From Moniliophthora roreri (taxonomy: Eukaryota; Basidiomycota; Agaricomycetes; Agaricales; Marasmiaceae): 64,000 nucleotides of DNA. Positions 33,512-44,299 of the stretch are shown here, piece by piece. A model generated the notes under the pieces. It did no database searches and was not told the DNA's origin. It was given only the letters and a program-made list of their open reading frames with translations. Where the stretch lies: the NCBI GenBank assembly GCA_001466705.2, contig LATX02000252.1, positions 142,066 to 206,065 of the forward strand, in the 5' to 3' direction. A program made the position numbers and the translations under genes. Numbering within the stretch: position 1 is the first letter of the stretch; each line of letters starts with the position of its first letter.

Positions 33512-33942
33512 ATGCCTCCCTCCAACCCTTGGCCTGATTGTCAGATGTGATTTCACAACACCACTGAGCTGTTCAACTTCATTAAGTGCTCTGCACATGG
33601 CAGTAATCCTAATATTCATAGCCTTTTGGTTGCACAACTGGTGGACCATCTAGTATGCCTTACTATTATCTATCATCTCACTTATTCTTATCAATATTAT
33701 CTTCTCTCTAGAAAGGGCAACTCAATTTCAAGCATGTCACTGCTGACAAAGAAGTGTACAAACTCTATTGTGCTTGTGTTGAGTTTATTAACACTCAGAT
33801 CTTCACTGGTGCCAAAGCTCCATTTGTGCTAGATTACCTTGAGGCTTTCACACATGAAATGCATGCTTTTTGCACCCATGCAGCTGCATCCAAAAATCAT
33901 AAGCTCTCTTTCTGTCTTCTCTATGTTCAACATCATTCCTAA
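33512..33942 (+). pseudogene. two-exon hypothetical gene
   Basis: ATG at 33512 (MPPSNPWPDCQM), exon 1 33512-33652, GT-AG intron 33653-33711, exon 2 33712-33942 ending TAA. Joined length is 124 codons. The only break is TGA at about 33548-33550, just after the initial PDCQM. The product is compact, with NTTELFNFIKCSAHG, then KHVTADKEVYKLYCAC and HEMHAFCTHAAA. No family recognised. It may be the N-terminal part of a longer gene interrupted at 34046 by an LTR, since an acidic stretch follows (33985-34040). Confidence 0.45.
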
Positions 33943-34045
33943 GTAATCCTTCTAGGAAAATGTAAGGCCTCAAAAGTATCTGTGGATTCATCAGATGAGG
34001 AAGAAGTACAAATTGTCAATAATATGAATGATGATTTGGAAGTAC

Positions 34046-34170
34046 TGTTACATTACTTGTACAGCAATGTCACCACTAACTTCAACTAAGAGAGTCGAAG
34101 TAGTAACAAGTTCAAGTTTGAGTTCATTCAACAGTAATAAATTGAGAAGATGGAGAGCAGACCTACCTTT
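34046..34170 (-). mobile_element. fragment of a Gypsy-type LTR, reverse orientation
   Basis: TGTTACATTACTTGTACAGCAATG at 34046 is the reverse complement of the shared LTR tail (GCTGCGCAAGTAACGTAACA type), followed by the TTCAAG-rich inner tail. The other LTR end was not found, so limits are approximate. Confidence 0.6.
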
Positions 34171-34314
34171 AGATGTAATTAAAAGTAAGTACTAAGAATC
34201 ATTAGAGTAATACATATACATTATTATAAAATTGTCTAAGGTTTATATTGATTGATAAGACACTATAATATGCTAATAATTAGTATATTACCTCAGTATA
34301 TACTAATCATTGGT

Positions 34315-34550
34315 CTCCATGCAGGTAATGTAGGTTCAACATAGATTAGTGTTTATGCAGTAAGTATAGTCCTCATGCATGGCCTCTATAGGCAGGCAGT
34401 ATAGTCTCTGTGTGGTCTCTGTGCATAGTCTCTGTACAGTACATATGATCTCCATGCAGTAAGTATAGTCTTCATGCATGGTCTATGCAGACAGTATAGC
34501 CTTCATGCAGTAAGTATAGTCTCTATGTGGTCTCTGTGCATGGTCTCTAT
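34315..34550. repeat. imperfect tandem repeat (AGTATAGTC / CATGCA type)
   Basis: Several imperfect copies of a unit combining GCAGTAAGTATAGTC, CATGCATGG and GTCTCTGTG follow one another. It resembles a decayed minisatellite and lies between the LTR fragment and the Myb/SANT-like pseudogene. Confidence 0.6.
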
Positions 34551-35402
34551 GACTTTTGCTATCAGTTCAAGCTCAATTGGGAAATTTTCATCAAAATTAT
34601 CAAGAAGTCAGGCTGGACATATTTCAAAGAATTTGGTGCAAATATTCAACCTGAACAGAAGTCTTCATGGGATGCCTGGGCTGTAAAGAACAACCCAAAG
34701 CACAAGTTCAGAAATGAAGGTTTTTGATACTATAACAAGTTTGACATCATTTACCCAGTAGCCACAGCTATTGCACACAACACAGGTGTTTGCTGGAGTG
34801 GTTGTGCTGAGTCAGAAGAATGGGATATTGAGAGGATGGAGCCAGAAGGGGATCAAAATGGGGAAGAACTGGTTGACAGCCAGAAGAGAGGTGAAGAGAC
34901 ACCCACTGCTGCTGCTAAAGAAGGCAATATAATTGTTGGTGAGGATGTGGGCAGTGTGAAAGATATGGTGGGAGTAGTAGAAGCACTTGGAGATGAAAGT
35001 GCAGGTGTTGGAGATGAGAATGCTACTGTAAGTGAACTTTATTAGTCTCCCACATCGCATTTTTGATATTTGATTCAGGAACAGTCCTCTACTAACTTAC
35101 TATCCTGAAAGCAAGCAGCATCACCAACTCCCCTGCCTCTTGCTCAAGGTGCCAAGCAAACAAAGTCCCTTGACTCTATCTCCTCCACTCCAAAGCCAAG
35201 GTTGGCACATCCCCAGCATGTCACCCCAACTCAGCATGTTGACCCACATACCAGAGTGGCTAATGCATTGGGTGAGATCTACTCTGAAATGAGTCTCTTC
35301 AATGACACTATTCAGCAGTATGTGGTGCCTAAGCCATATAAACTGACTCTTCCACCAGCTACTCCCACTGATATGGTTAGCCTTAAGACACCCAAGTGTT
35401 AA
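34551..35402 (+). pseudogene. Myb/SANT-like DNA-binding domain protein, partial and broken
   Basis: Plus-strand frame beginning within a Myb/SANT-like domain (FKLNWEIFIKIIKKSGWTYF, SSWDAWAVKNNPKHKFR). The Trp spacing and W-x-x-(Y/W) pattern follow the Myb/SANT-like family common in agaricomycetes and linked to PIF/Harbinger-type elements. TGA at about 34726-34728 follows NEGF, where arginine is expected before YYNKFDIIYP. A low-complexity acidic region follows. A GT-AG intron at about 35027-35080 leads into a second exon with another TGA (after LLS) and a helical tail (ALGEIYSEMSLFNDTI). The N-terminal half is missing upstream. Its 3' end abuts the CACTA terminus at 35421. Confidence 0.55.
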
Positions 35403-35420
35403 GGATTTGCAATTCAATGA

Positions 35421-35570
35421 CACTGGATGCATTGACCAGGGCAGTAGCCCACCCTACTGCCATAGAGGCAGTAGGACAGCAGTAGCCATCTGCCCCGGTC
35501 TGACTCGTGGCTGCAATGTGTTTTTCATTTAATATATATCATGAATGTAGTTTATACTCAAAATACAATA
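35421..35570 (+). repeat. left terminal inverted repeat of the CACTA element
   Basis: Pairs with 50890-51030. Subterminal motifs: GGCAGTAG 35440-35447, CTACTGCC 35454-35461, GGCAGTAG 35467-35474, GCAGTAG 35479-35485. Differences from the right end are mostly transitions. Confidence 0.8.
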
Positions 35571-35680
35571 TTTCAGTAATTTATACGATCGGTACAATAC
35601 TAAATACAACATCAGGAGATCAGCCCGGTAACAACGAAAACATGTAGATAGTAACAAGAAAGCAAAAAAAACAACACAGA

Positions 35681-36193
35681 CTACATCTGGTCCTCCACCT
35701 CAGCATCTATTTCCAGAATCAATGGCTTGATTATTGTCTCCCAAGCATCCACGCTTGGGAGACGAAAAACTTCTTGATGATACTTTCTACCTGTAAGAGT
35801 CATTAGTACACAAAACCAAGAGAAAAGGGATAGTTACAATCTGGGCACTGCTTGCATACTCTCTCCATCCCGCGAGCCATCAATGCAAGATGTACAAGGC
35901 GCTCTGGGATTCGATTCAGCACACCCAAACGAAGAATACAAAAAGGAAAACTTACTGACACAATACAAATGCTTTACTGGTACTCTGTTGTACCAAATAT
36001 GAGGCCTAGACGGGCACTGTCGGTCCCATTCCGCCTGCCTCTTCCCCAGAGGCTGGCTCATTCGTCCAACTTTGAAAAAGTACTCTGGTTTGTCGTCATC
36101 CACGATACGAAAAGAATAGATGTCGCTGTGTTTGTCAAAGATACTAAATTTCTTGAGTAGCGTTGCCTCATATTTCCAGGCAGACGTCGTCAT
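35681..36193 (-). CDS. GIY-YIG-like (T5orf172 / MUG113 type) domain protein
   Basis: Minus-strand exons 35956-36193, 35838-35903 and 35681-35790 with two GT-AG introns give 137 residues from the ATG used here to TAG 35681-35683. More 5' exons are likely, since a splice acceptor-like TTGTAG directly precedes that ATG. Family features are seen in order: SFRIVDDDKP, then FFKVGRMSQPLGKRQAEWDRQC (KxGR, then W..QC), then the LVHLALMARG helix, then CKQCPDCRKYHQEVF (C..C...H.E.F) and WETIIKPLI. This order is that of the T5orf172/DUF1766 nucleases related to GIY-YIG. It lies inside the transposon ends, next to the left terminus, so it may be cargo. No in-frame stop interrupts the three exons. Confidence 0.7.
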
Positions 36194-36540
36194 CTACAAG
36201 CTATCAACTAAGGAAAACAGTCAGAAAAGGTACAGAACTTACCCAGCACCTTAGAGAGTCAAACATTTCAAAGATCTGTTGAATAATGACCGAGAACAAG
36301 CAGGGAAGGCAGGAGAGTTGTCAAAGTGTAGGGCAAAGGGTGGGCAGAGGGCAGGCGGCGCCTTGCCAGGCACCAAATGGTACCAAATGAAGCCTGTGCA
36401 GCCCCCAACAACACCTCCAACATGACCGGAAAGCATAGAGAAGTCACCCTAGAGGTTTTCTGGAGCATAGATCATGAATCTGGCATCCTCAGGGTACACC
36501 ATGTCAGTCGTTTCTCAATCACATAGTGTTGGCCATTTGT

Positions 36541-36752
36541 GCAGGTGCTCTTGGGCGCTTATTTTCTGGAATGCTGGTTTCGACATCTGGACCGTAAAGG
36601 CAGGTGCTTTTTTCTCTGGAATGAGAGTCTTCAACTTCCGGACCGTTGAGGCAGGCGCTTTTGGGCGCTTATTGTCCAGAATGGTGGTTTCAACTTCCAG
36701 ACCATAAAGGCAGGCGCTTTTGGCACTCTTTGCCTGGAATGATCTTTTCAAC
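36541..36752. repeat. tandem repeat of ~60 bp, about 3.5 units
   Basis: Units start GCAGG(T/C)GCT(C/T)TT, continue GGCGCTTATT..C..GAATG, TTTC(A)GAC/AACTTCC, GACC(G/A)T(A)AAG. They begin near 36540, 36600, 36652 and 36709. On the minus strand they keep an open frame (repeats of KAPA.TV and KRP type), so they may lie in the 5' part of the GIY-YIG gene. Confidence 0.7.
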
Positions 36753-36929
36753 ATATTTCCATCGCCATCCATCACCCGAAAGCAACACCCCCATATCTGG
36801 ATACTTCAGCAGCAATTTACCACCGTGAGGAGCATTTTCCTTCATGAAACCCATGGCATTCCAAGTAGAATAATCTATCTGTATATACCGATTTAGCTAC
36901 AGGTACACTGATAATGTTAGAAAACTTAC

Positions 36930-39016
36930 ATGTTCGCATTATAGTAATTTGCCAGATATCATCTCCTCCCACGATTCAATGACCAGCATAAAACTAGAGT
37001 TTTTTCCTGAATTCCATATGTCCCCGCTGGACGTGGATAAGCTACTGCATGAACAATTATATCCTTCTCCTCCACAACTGCCCAGATGCCGGATCTATCA
37101 GCATCGACAATGCCAGTCATCATGAGGGGGTATTTGTGATATGGCGCTTTCTGTTGCTCTCCTATCGGCAGGGGTTTAGACACTTCAATGAAGAAAAATG
37201 TTCGCATTCAGTGGTGAAGAGGCATCTGCCAAATTGAATGTATAAACCCAGTGTTTTTGATTGAGCGAGCTTGGTCCTCATAGAATTGGACACAGCTGTT
37301 GCCTTTATGGGAAATAAATGTGCTGAAAGTCTGATGGTGAGCGTTAGTGAAGCTGGCCAACTGCACTCCGGAGGGTGGAAGGATGAAGGCGTCAAGTGCG
37401 AGTCGAGGGTCATCATGAGCTCTTGGCCAAGGGGGTCCCTGGAGATGAATATAGGTGAGCAGCTTCTCATACTGCCAATTTGGCAGATCCTTGGCACATT
37501 TGAAGAAGTGAGCTTCTTCTCATTCTGTTACAACTTCACTGTTGGTGCGTTTTAGACCTGAGAGTATGGCACAGAACTGTAATAACGTGTTAGCCTCACC
37601 ATGAACTCTATCCTCCAAATATCTGTCAAAAAGGCATCTACAAGCCATCTGTTGCAAAATCATGTGGTGAAGGTCATCTTGGGGTATAACTATTAGTTGG
37701 TTAGGCACATGAAGAAGCACTTACAACTCACACATTCGTCGATTTATTTTGATTCCTTGACATAGATAATTTGAACACTCCCCAGGAAATTCGCTGAGTT
37801 CAGCGAGTGGACCCCATCACTTGAGTAAGTCACCGTTGTGCATCGCATAGTGATGATTTGGCTTCCAATTGACAGGGTAGATCTGAGCCAATAATTCGCA
37901 ATAGCGCACATAATGATGCATGTAGGCCTCTGCATCAGCATCAGAGGTCGAATATGCAGAAATGATGTTTGTTAAGGCAAGCAAATGACCAAAGTTGCTC
38001 AAGATGAGCCTATGGTAGTTCGAAGGTTCCGAGGTCCACCAGAACTCAGGGAGAATCAAAGGAAAGATGATAGTGAAGAGGACAAGATAGTCATATGCTT
38101 TGAGACTACTGTGCTTAGGTTCTCTGAGATTTCTGGGTGGTCTACTTATATATGTGGGAAGTGGAACAGTCTGAATACAGGTTCTAATTCTCTCTAGCTG
38201 GTCTTTGGACAACAAGAACGGCTGTCTTTCAGTGTCGAAGAATGACGAATCACGGGAGGAATCAGAGCCACCTGATGGAGGCATGTTGGCCCCTGAAGGA
38301 GCTATGCTTGATGGTATACGGGCGTCCAAAAAGGCAGATGGTGTTCTGGAACGAGATCGAAACGGGCTTGGACTGGCTGGTCGGCCATGAACCCATCGTA
38401 CTCTCCTCTGACATCGTCTTCTCGAACGTCTCGCTATGAGTACGACAATGCTCTCTTCGTATTCTCTACTCTCCTGCGTCAGTTCCTCAAGTTCGCTATC
38501 AAGCTCCTCCAAAGCTTCCTCAGGAAACTCTTCCTCTGAATCAGAGGGTTCTGCTTCTCCACCTTCATGGGGGCTGATGTTCCACAGGTCGTGGAGATGA
38601 TACTGTAGAATTCCCTCAAGCGTGTTGTGCATGAAGCCGAGCATGAGGTGGGATACAGGATTCCAATAGGGAAGATCGTATAATGGTGTCCAACGAACTC
38701 CGGTGATTTGCGCTTGGTGTTTGTGGTCAGCTTGTGTTGTATACCCTTTCCACGTCGCTGCCTGTGCAACCACCTCTTCAGTGTCTTGTGTCTCCCAATT
38801 CATGTAATTCAAGTCCACCCTCTCACCTTCTGTTGATTTACACTATGAACAGTACATTATTGCACTGTGACTAAGGAATCCTGACATGAGTCAGATTGCT
38901 GGAAGATCGGCAATTAATGGAACCATGATAACTCTATGTTCCATTCCAGCAGGATACCAAAACGTGTAAAAGACATGTCCATGCCAAAGCCTGCATAGGA
39001 CTTTGATGATAGGCTT
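36930..39016 (-). pseudogene. Tnp2-family CACTA transposase, C-terminal two thirds (copy A)
   Basis: Minus-strand coding with introns. From right to left: the conserved block RWTPLYDLPYWNPVSHLMLGF followed by MHNTLEGILQYHLHDLW (about 38595-38690), typical of the basidiomycete Tnp2 transposase core; an acidic insert (EEEFPEEALEELDSELEEL); then WWTSEPSNYHRLILSNFGHLLAL, NWKPNHHYAMHNGDLLK and, after a TGA at about 37814-37816, WGPLAELSEFPGE. Further exons run to about 36950 (GEQQKAPYHKYPLMM, DIIVHAVAYPRPAGTYG). TGA in copy A corresponds to CAA in copy B, so the ancestor was probably CGA. The N-terminal part lies beyond the N at 39017, in copy B. Confidence 0.8.
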
Positions 39017-39017
39017 N

Positions 39018-40609
39018 ATAAACCCAGTGTTTTTGATTGAGCGAGCTTGGTCCTCATAGAATTGGACACAGCTGTTGCCTTTATGGGAAATAAATGTGCT
39101 GAAAGTCTGACAGTGAGCATTAGTGAAGCTGGCCAACTGCACTCCAGAGGGTGGAAGGATGAAGGTGTCAAGTGCAAGTTGAGGGTCATCATGAGCTCTT
39201 GGCCAAGGGGGTCCCTGGAGATGAATATAGGTGAGCAGCTTCTCATACTGCCAATTTGGCAGATCCTTGGCACATTTGAAGAAGTGAGCTTCTTCTCATT
39301 CTGTTACAACTTCACTGTTGGTGCGTTTTAGACCTGAGAGTATGGCACAGAACTGTAATAACGTGTTAGCCTCACCATGAACTCTATCCTCCAAATATCT
39401 GTCAAAAAGGCATCTACAAGCCATCTGTTGCAAAATCATGTGGTGAAGGTCGTCTTGGGGTATAACTATTAGTCAGTTAGGCACATGAAGAAGCACTTAC
39501 AACTCACACATTCATTGATTTATCTTGATTCCTTGACATAGATAATTTGAACGCTCCCTGGGAAATTCGCTGAGTTCAGCAAGTGGACCCCATTGCTTGA
39601 GTAAGTCACTGTTGTGCATTGCATAGTGATGATTTGGCTTCCAATTGACGGGGTAGATCTGAGCCAATAATTTGCAATAGCGCACATAATGATGCATGTA
39701 GGCCTCTGCATCAGCATCAGAGGTCAAATATGCAGAAATGATGTTTGTTGAGGCAAGCAAATGACCAAAGTTGCTCAAGATGAGCCTATGGTAGTTCAAA
39801 GGTTCTGAGGTCCACCAGAACTCAGGGAGAATCAAAGGAAAGATGTCAGTGAAGAGGACAAGATAGTCATATGCTTTGAGACTACCATGCTTAGGTTCTC
39901 CGAGATTTCTGGGTGGTCTACTTATATACGTGGGAAGTGGAACCGTCTGAATACAGGTTCTAATTCTCTCTAGCTGGTCTTTGGAGAATGAGAACGGCTG
40001 TCTTTCAGTGTCAAAGAATGATGAATCACAGAAGGAATCAGAGCCACCTGATGGAGGCATGTTGGCCCCTGAAGAAGCTATGCTCGATAGTATACGGGCA
40101 TCCAAAAAGGCAGATGGTGTTCTGGAACGAGATCAAAACGGGCTTGTACTGGCTGGTCGGCCACGAATGGTAGCATGAGAGGAGACTGTAGCAGAAGAGC
40201 TTGCAGAGCGATACTCATGCTGTATGAAGCCGAGCATGAGGTGGGATACAGGATTCCAATAGGGAAGATCATATAATGGTGTCCAACGAACTCTGGTGAT
40301 TTGTGCTTGGCGTTTGCAGTCAGCTTGTGTTGTATACCCTTTCCACATCGCTGCCTGTGCAACCACCTCTTCAGCGTCTCATGTCTCCCAATTCATGTAA
40401 TTCAAGTCCGCCCTCTCACTTTCTGTTGATTTACACCATGAACAGTACATTATTGCACTGTGACTAAGGAATCCTGACATGAGTTGGATTGCTGGAAGAT
40501 CGGCAATTAATGGAACCATGATAACTCTATGTTCCATTCCAGCAGGATACCAAAACGTGTAAAAGACATGTCCACGCCAAAGCCTGCATAGGACTTTGAC
40601 AATAGGCTT
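39018..40609. repeat. second version of 37242-39016 (overlap or other haplotype) with internal deletion
   Basis: After the N at 39017 the sequence restarts at the equivalent of 37242. Unlike the other overlaps it is clearly diverged, mostly at CpG sites, and lacks about 190 bp net: the stretch of copy A around 38390-38615 is replaced by about 65 unrelated bases near 40165-40230. It then continues into unique sequence beyond 40609. Two alleles of a dikaryon or two element copies are both possible. Confidence 0.85.
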
Positions 40610-42213
40610 CAGGATGTGCGATATGGTGTCTGGATCAGGTTCATTAGGACCTGGTATGATGCAGAGAAAAAAAGTGTTTTGGGGTAGAAACTGTATTTCT
40701 GATGGTAGATTCATACAGTACAGGATAACAGCCCTGCAGCTGACCTTCTTTCCTCGTGTCTTGTTCTGGAAAGGATTGAACCAGTCCACATATAAACTGA
40801 AAGTGAGGTTGTGAGAGTGATTGGGGAACATTGACTGGACTCAATGCCACTCAGGACTTCGCCATACATTCTGCATGTACTGACCATTGGTAGCAACTGG
40901 GGTATTGAACAATGCCTCTATAGCATGCTCAATGCTCGGTCGTTTCAAGAAATGCTCCAGCCACGACTCAAAGGATTGATTGCTGTACAGGCATCGCGGT
41001 ACAACTTTTGGGCCTTTCGATGTGTTTCGCAGCATTGTAAGAGGCTCGTTGCAGGGACAAGATCTCAGTGACTTCTTATAGTCACATTTTGAGGGAAGAT
41101 TGTGAATGTTGAATCTCTTGTAGCATACTGGGCAACAGACAGTGCGAGATATCATGGGCTGAAAGCCAATATTGTTCCANCAGAGAAAAAAAGTGTTTTG
41201 GGGTAGAAACTGTATTTCTGATGGTAGATTCATACAGTACAGGATAACAGCCCTGCAGCTGACCTTCTTTCCTCGTGTCTTGTTCTGGAAAGGATTGAAC
41301 CAGTCCACATATAAACTGAAAGTGAGGTTGTGAGAGTGATTGGGGAACATTGACTGGACTCGATGCCACTCAGGACTTCGCCATACATTCTGCATGTGCT
41401 GACCATTGGTAGCAACTGGGGTATTGAACAATGCCTCCATAGCATGCTCAATGCTCGGTTGTTTCAAGAAATGCTCCAGCCACGACTCGAAGGATTGATT
41501 GCTGTACAGGCATCGCGGTACAACTTTTGGGCCTTTCAATGTGTTTCGCAGCGTTGTAAGAGGCTTGTTGCAGGGACAAGATCTTGGTGACTTCTTATAG
41601 TCACATTTTGAGGGAAGATTGTGAATGTTGAATCTCTTGTAGCATACTGGGCAACAGACAGTGCGAGATATCATGGGCTGAAAGCCAATATTGTTCCAAA
41701 CTGTGCGAATATCGGAGGGGATGTCTGGCTTGGCGATGTCAACAGTGCACCCAATCGCGAGGAGATAGAGACCAAATAATTTGAAAATGAAATGAAGCAT
41801 GAACTTCAATGCAATGAGGACTGTGTTCACAGTTGATTGACTGGCCCCCCCACAAAGGTTCAACCACGCAACCAAAAGGTAGCACATGTCGGTAATGAAT
41901 GAAACTTGTGGTTCCACATCTATGAATTGTCAGCGATAGTGAATAATTGCAAGATGGTATCTTGAAACATACCGATGCTAATCCTCTCTCCTTGTGCAAC
42001 CTGTCCCACTGCCATTTCCTCCACTGTGCTCTCCCTCTCTCTTAACACGTTCTGCAGATCTACAGCCATACCAGCCCATAGATCTCTCATTTCATTGGCT
42101 TTTTTGTGTTCGGACAACATGGAATAGCTGACTTCTTTCCCGACGTAGGTTTCCCTGTTGTGTTCAAAAGTGAATAAACGGCATTTTGAACATATGCATG
42201 TCTTGCGTGCCAT
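39512..42213 (-). pseudogene. Tnp2-family CACTA transposase, N-terminal and central part (copy B)
   Basis: Starts at ATG 42211-42213 with a cysteine pair (MARKTCICSKC). After an intron it continues through QVSFITDMCYLLVAWL, the zinc-binding block TVCCPVCYKRFNIHNLPSKCDY with CPCN (41580-41690), FSLYVDWFNPFQNK, the block MNLPSEIQFLPQNTFFLCIIPGPNEP, and IMVPLIADLPAIQLMSGFLSHSA..YCSWCKS (about 40440-40540). This is the usual order of Tnp2 in agaricomycetes. The N at 41180 repeats 40662-41179. In this copy the HNTLEG core is deleted (near 40165-40230), so it is probably non-functional. Confidence 0.8.
41181..41698. repeat. assembly overlap: copy of 40662-41179
   Basis: Offset 519. Near-identical, with a few CG against CA/TG differences (e.g. 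ACTCAATGCC at 40840 against ACTCGATGCC at 41359). Confidence 0.88.
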
Positions 42214-42333
42214 TGAATATATGCAGAGCAGACAGTGACAAATCAAGAGACTGGAATATATATATGATGTCTAGGTACATTGGAAAAGACGAAAAGAAAT
42301 AGTCCATATGGCCATATGCATGGATTTCATCAG

Positions 42334-44298
42334 TTAACCATCGACATCGACATTCATGTCAGCATCATGCGATGCGTGAGGTTTCTCCAGTTTCTTCTTC
42401 TTTGACTTCAACTGGCCCGGGTCAGCATGCTCCTCTGAATCTTCATATTCATCATCTGCATTAGCCCTACACTTCCCCTTCCCTTTACTCTTCTCACGAT
42501 CGTGCAGTTTCTTCAGGAGTTCAGCTTGCTTTTTCTGCTCCTCCGTCAATTCCAAGTCAATCTCTGGTGCTTCCTCATCATCACGGCCAACCATGTTTTT
42601 GAGTTCTTCCGTACTCGGTAGCTTGTACTGCTCCCAGATCCAGTTACCCTCCTGTATCATGAAATCACACAATGGCATCTTCTTCCAATGCGCAGCCTCA
42701 TCTGCATTCCCGAAGAACTTATCTTTCCACCTGTCGGGAAGGGCGATGGTAGGGACTCTTCCAAGGTATTCTTTGCGAATCTCGGCGTCCCTTTCGTTGA
42801 ACCACGTAGGATCGAAATAGTCAATGGGAGTTTGGCTACTTGGAATACTGGGAATTGCTGGCTCGATAGGTGTGTCTGGAACAGTGCAATCATGCGGCTT
42901 TGTTGTACTGGCCCGCCTAAGCCGCTTGTTCTGCAGGTTATGCTTGTCGATCTCACAAGTGAAAGCTGTGACCTTCTCAGCACGTCCTGGCTTGGACTTG
43001 ATCCAGTAACACTGCTTCTCAGGGTCCCATTCATCCTCAGAGATGGACTGGGGATGGCAGAACAAGTTGCAAACGGGCTCAGGGAATCCCTGGTTCTTGA
43101 GGTACGCAAATCGGTCTTCCTGAAGCTGTTAACGCAATACATGAGTAGGTATTCATTTACAGCAACAATGACTTACACTCTTTCTCCTTTTGTAAACATT
43201 CGTCATGTCCGACCTCTTCTTGAGCTCACCAGGCTTTCTCAACTCAAGGATAACTTGCTTCTTCAAATAGAAATGCACATAGTGGTCATACATTCATATA
43301 AGAAGATCGATATTGGCAACTTGGGACCGGATCGGTTGGAGGTGATTATAGGTGTGATGCGCGACCATGTCTTGGGAAGTCGAAAGTGCTATGGAGTGGT
43401 GTGCATTATTATATGGCGTATTGAAGTTCCCAGTATAGTCAGGCCACCATTGAGAAAGCCCAAACTTAACAACTGTGACCAGACTGTTGGAGAGCTTGTC
43501 ATCAGCTACTGTAGCGATGTTATGCAAGTGGGTGCTCGCAGATTTTGCACTCCCTTCAGACCTAAGTTTGTCGATGTGTCCGCATATCTCTGTGATTTCT
43601 GTCTGGAATACAGGACGAGACAATCCTTTATAGATCTGATTGGTACTGAATTTCTTCTCAAATGCACTGATGAGGTCAGACACGGGAGGTTTGGGAACCA
43701 CATCTTCTTCAAAGAATTTAGCAAGGATACAGATGTGTGTAATCAGTGCCAACTGTGAAACCTTAGTCTATAAATCATGAAAGTGAAAGTTATCACTGAA
43801 CTTACATTCATCTCTGCTGTATTCACGTTATCCAATCCCCATTTCCTCCTCATTTCCTTCGTGACCTGCAGAAACCCCAGTTTCTTCTTCCATGTAGCCT
43901 CACATTGACTGGAAGATGGCTCATCATCAAGGTTGAGAGGCTTGGTCTTCCTTCAAGCATTACTTTTCGAGCCAGATGGCTTCCTGTTATGGTCGTCATC
44001 ACTGTCACTATCACTATCGTCGTCGCCAACGCCACTGGTAGGCTTGCTGCTGCCTCCACTGCCTCCAGCAGGTTTACTGCTGCCTCCACTGCTTCCAGCA
44101 GGCTTGCTGGTGCTGCCAGCGGGTTTACTGCTGCCTCTACTGCCTCCAACAGGTTTGCTGGTGCTGCCAGCAGGCTTGCCGCCAGTAGCATGGCTACTCT
44201 CATGACTGCCACCGGCGGTAGTGCTGTCACCGAGACCACAAGGTGAGCTAGACCCTGCTGGTGCTTTACCTTTGCCCTTCAAGTCAAAAGACCCTTCC
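42334..44298 (-). pseudogene. Tnp2-associated conserved gene, first copy (N terminus cut)
   Basis: Identical to the complete version at 44451-46417; see that entry. The first codons are lost at the N at 44299. Contains the same two in-frame TGA codons. Confidence 0.6.
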
Positions 44299-44299
44299 N

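Noticed and set aside
42688..43758. 356-codon plus-strand open frame (recurs at 44805-45875)
   Set aside because: It lies antisense to the Tnp2-associated gene, which has the better supported exons, introns and compositional signal; its second occurrence is only the assembly overlap.
43953..44239. Ala/Val/Leu-rich frames opposite the Gly/Ser-rich exon
   Set aside because: Shadow frames of the SSKPAG repeats on the other strand.
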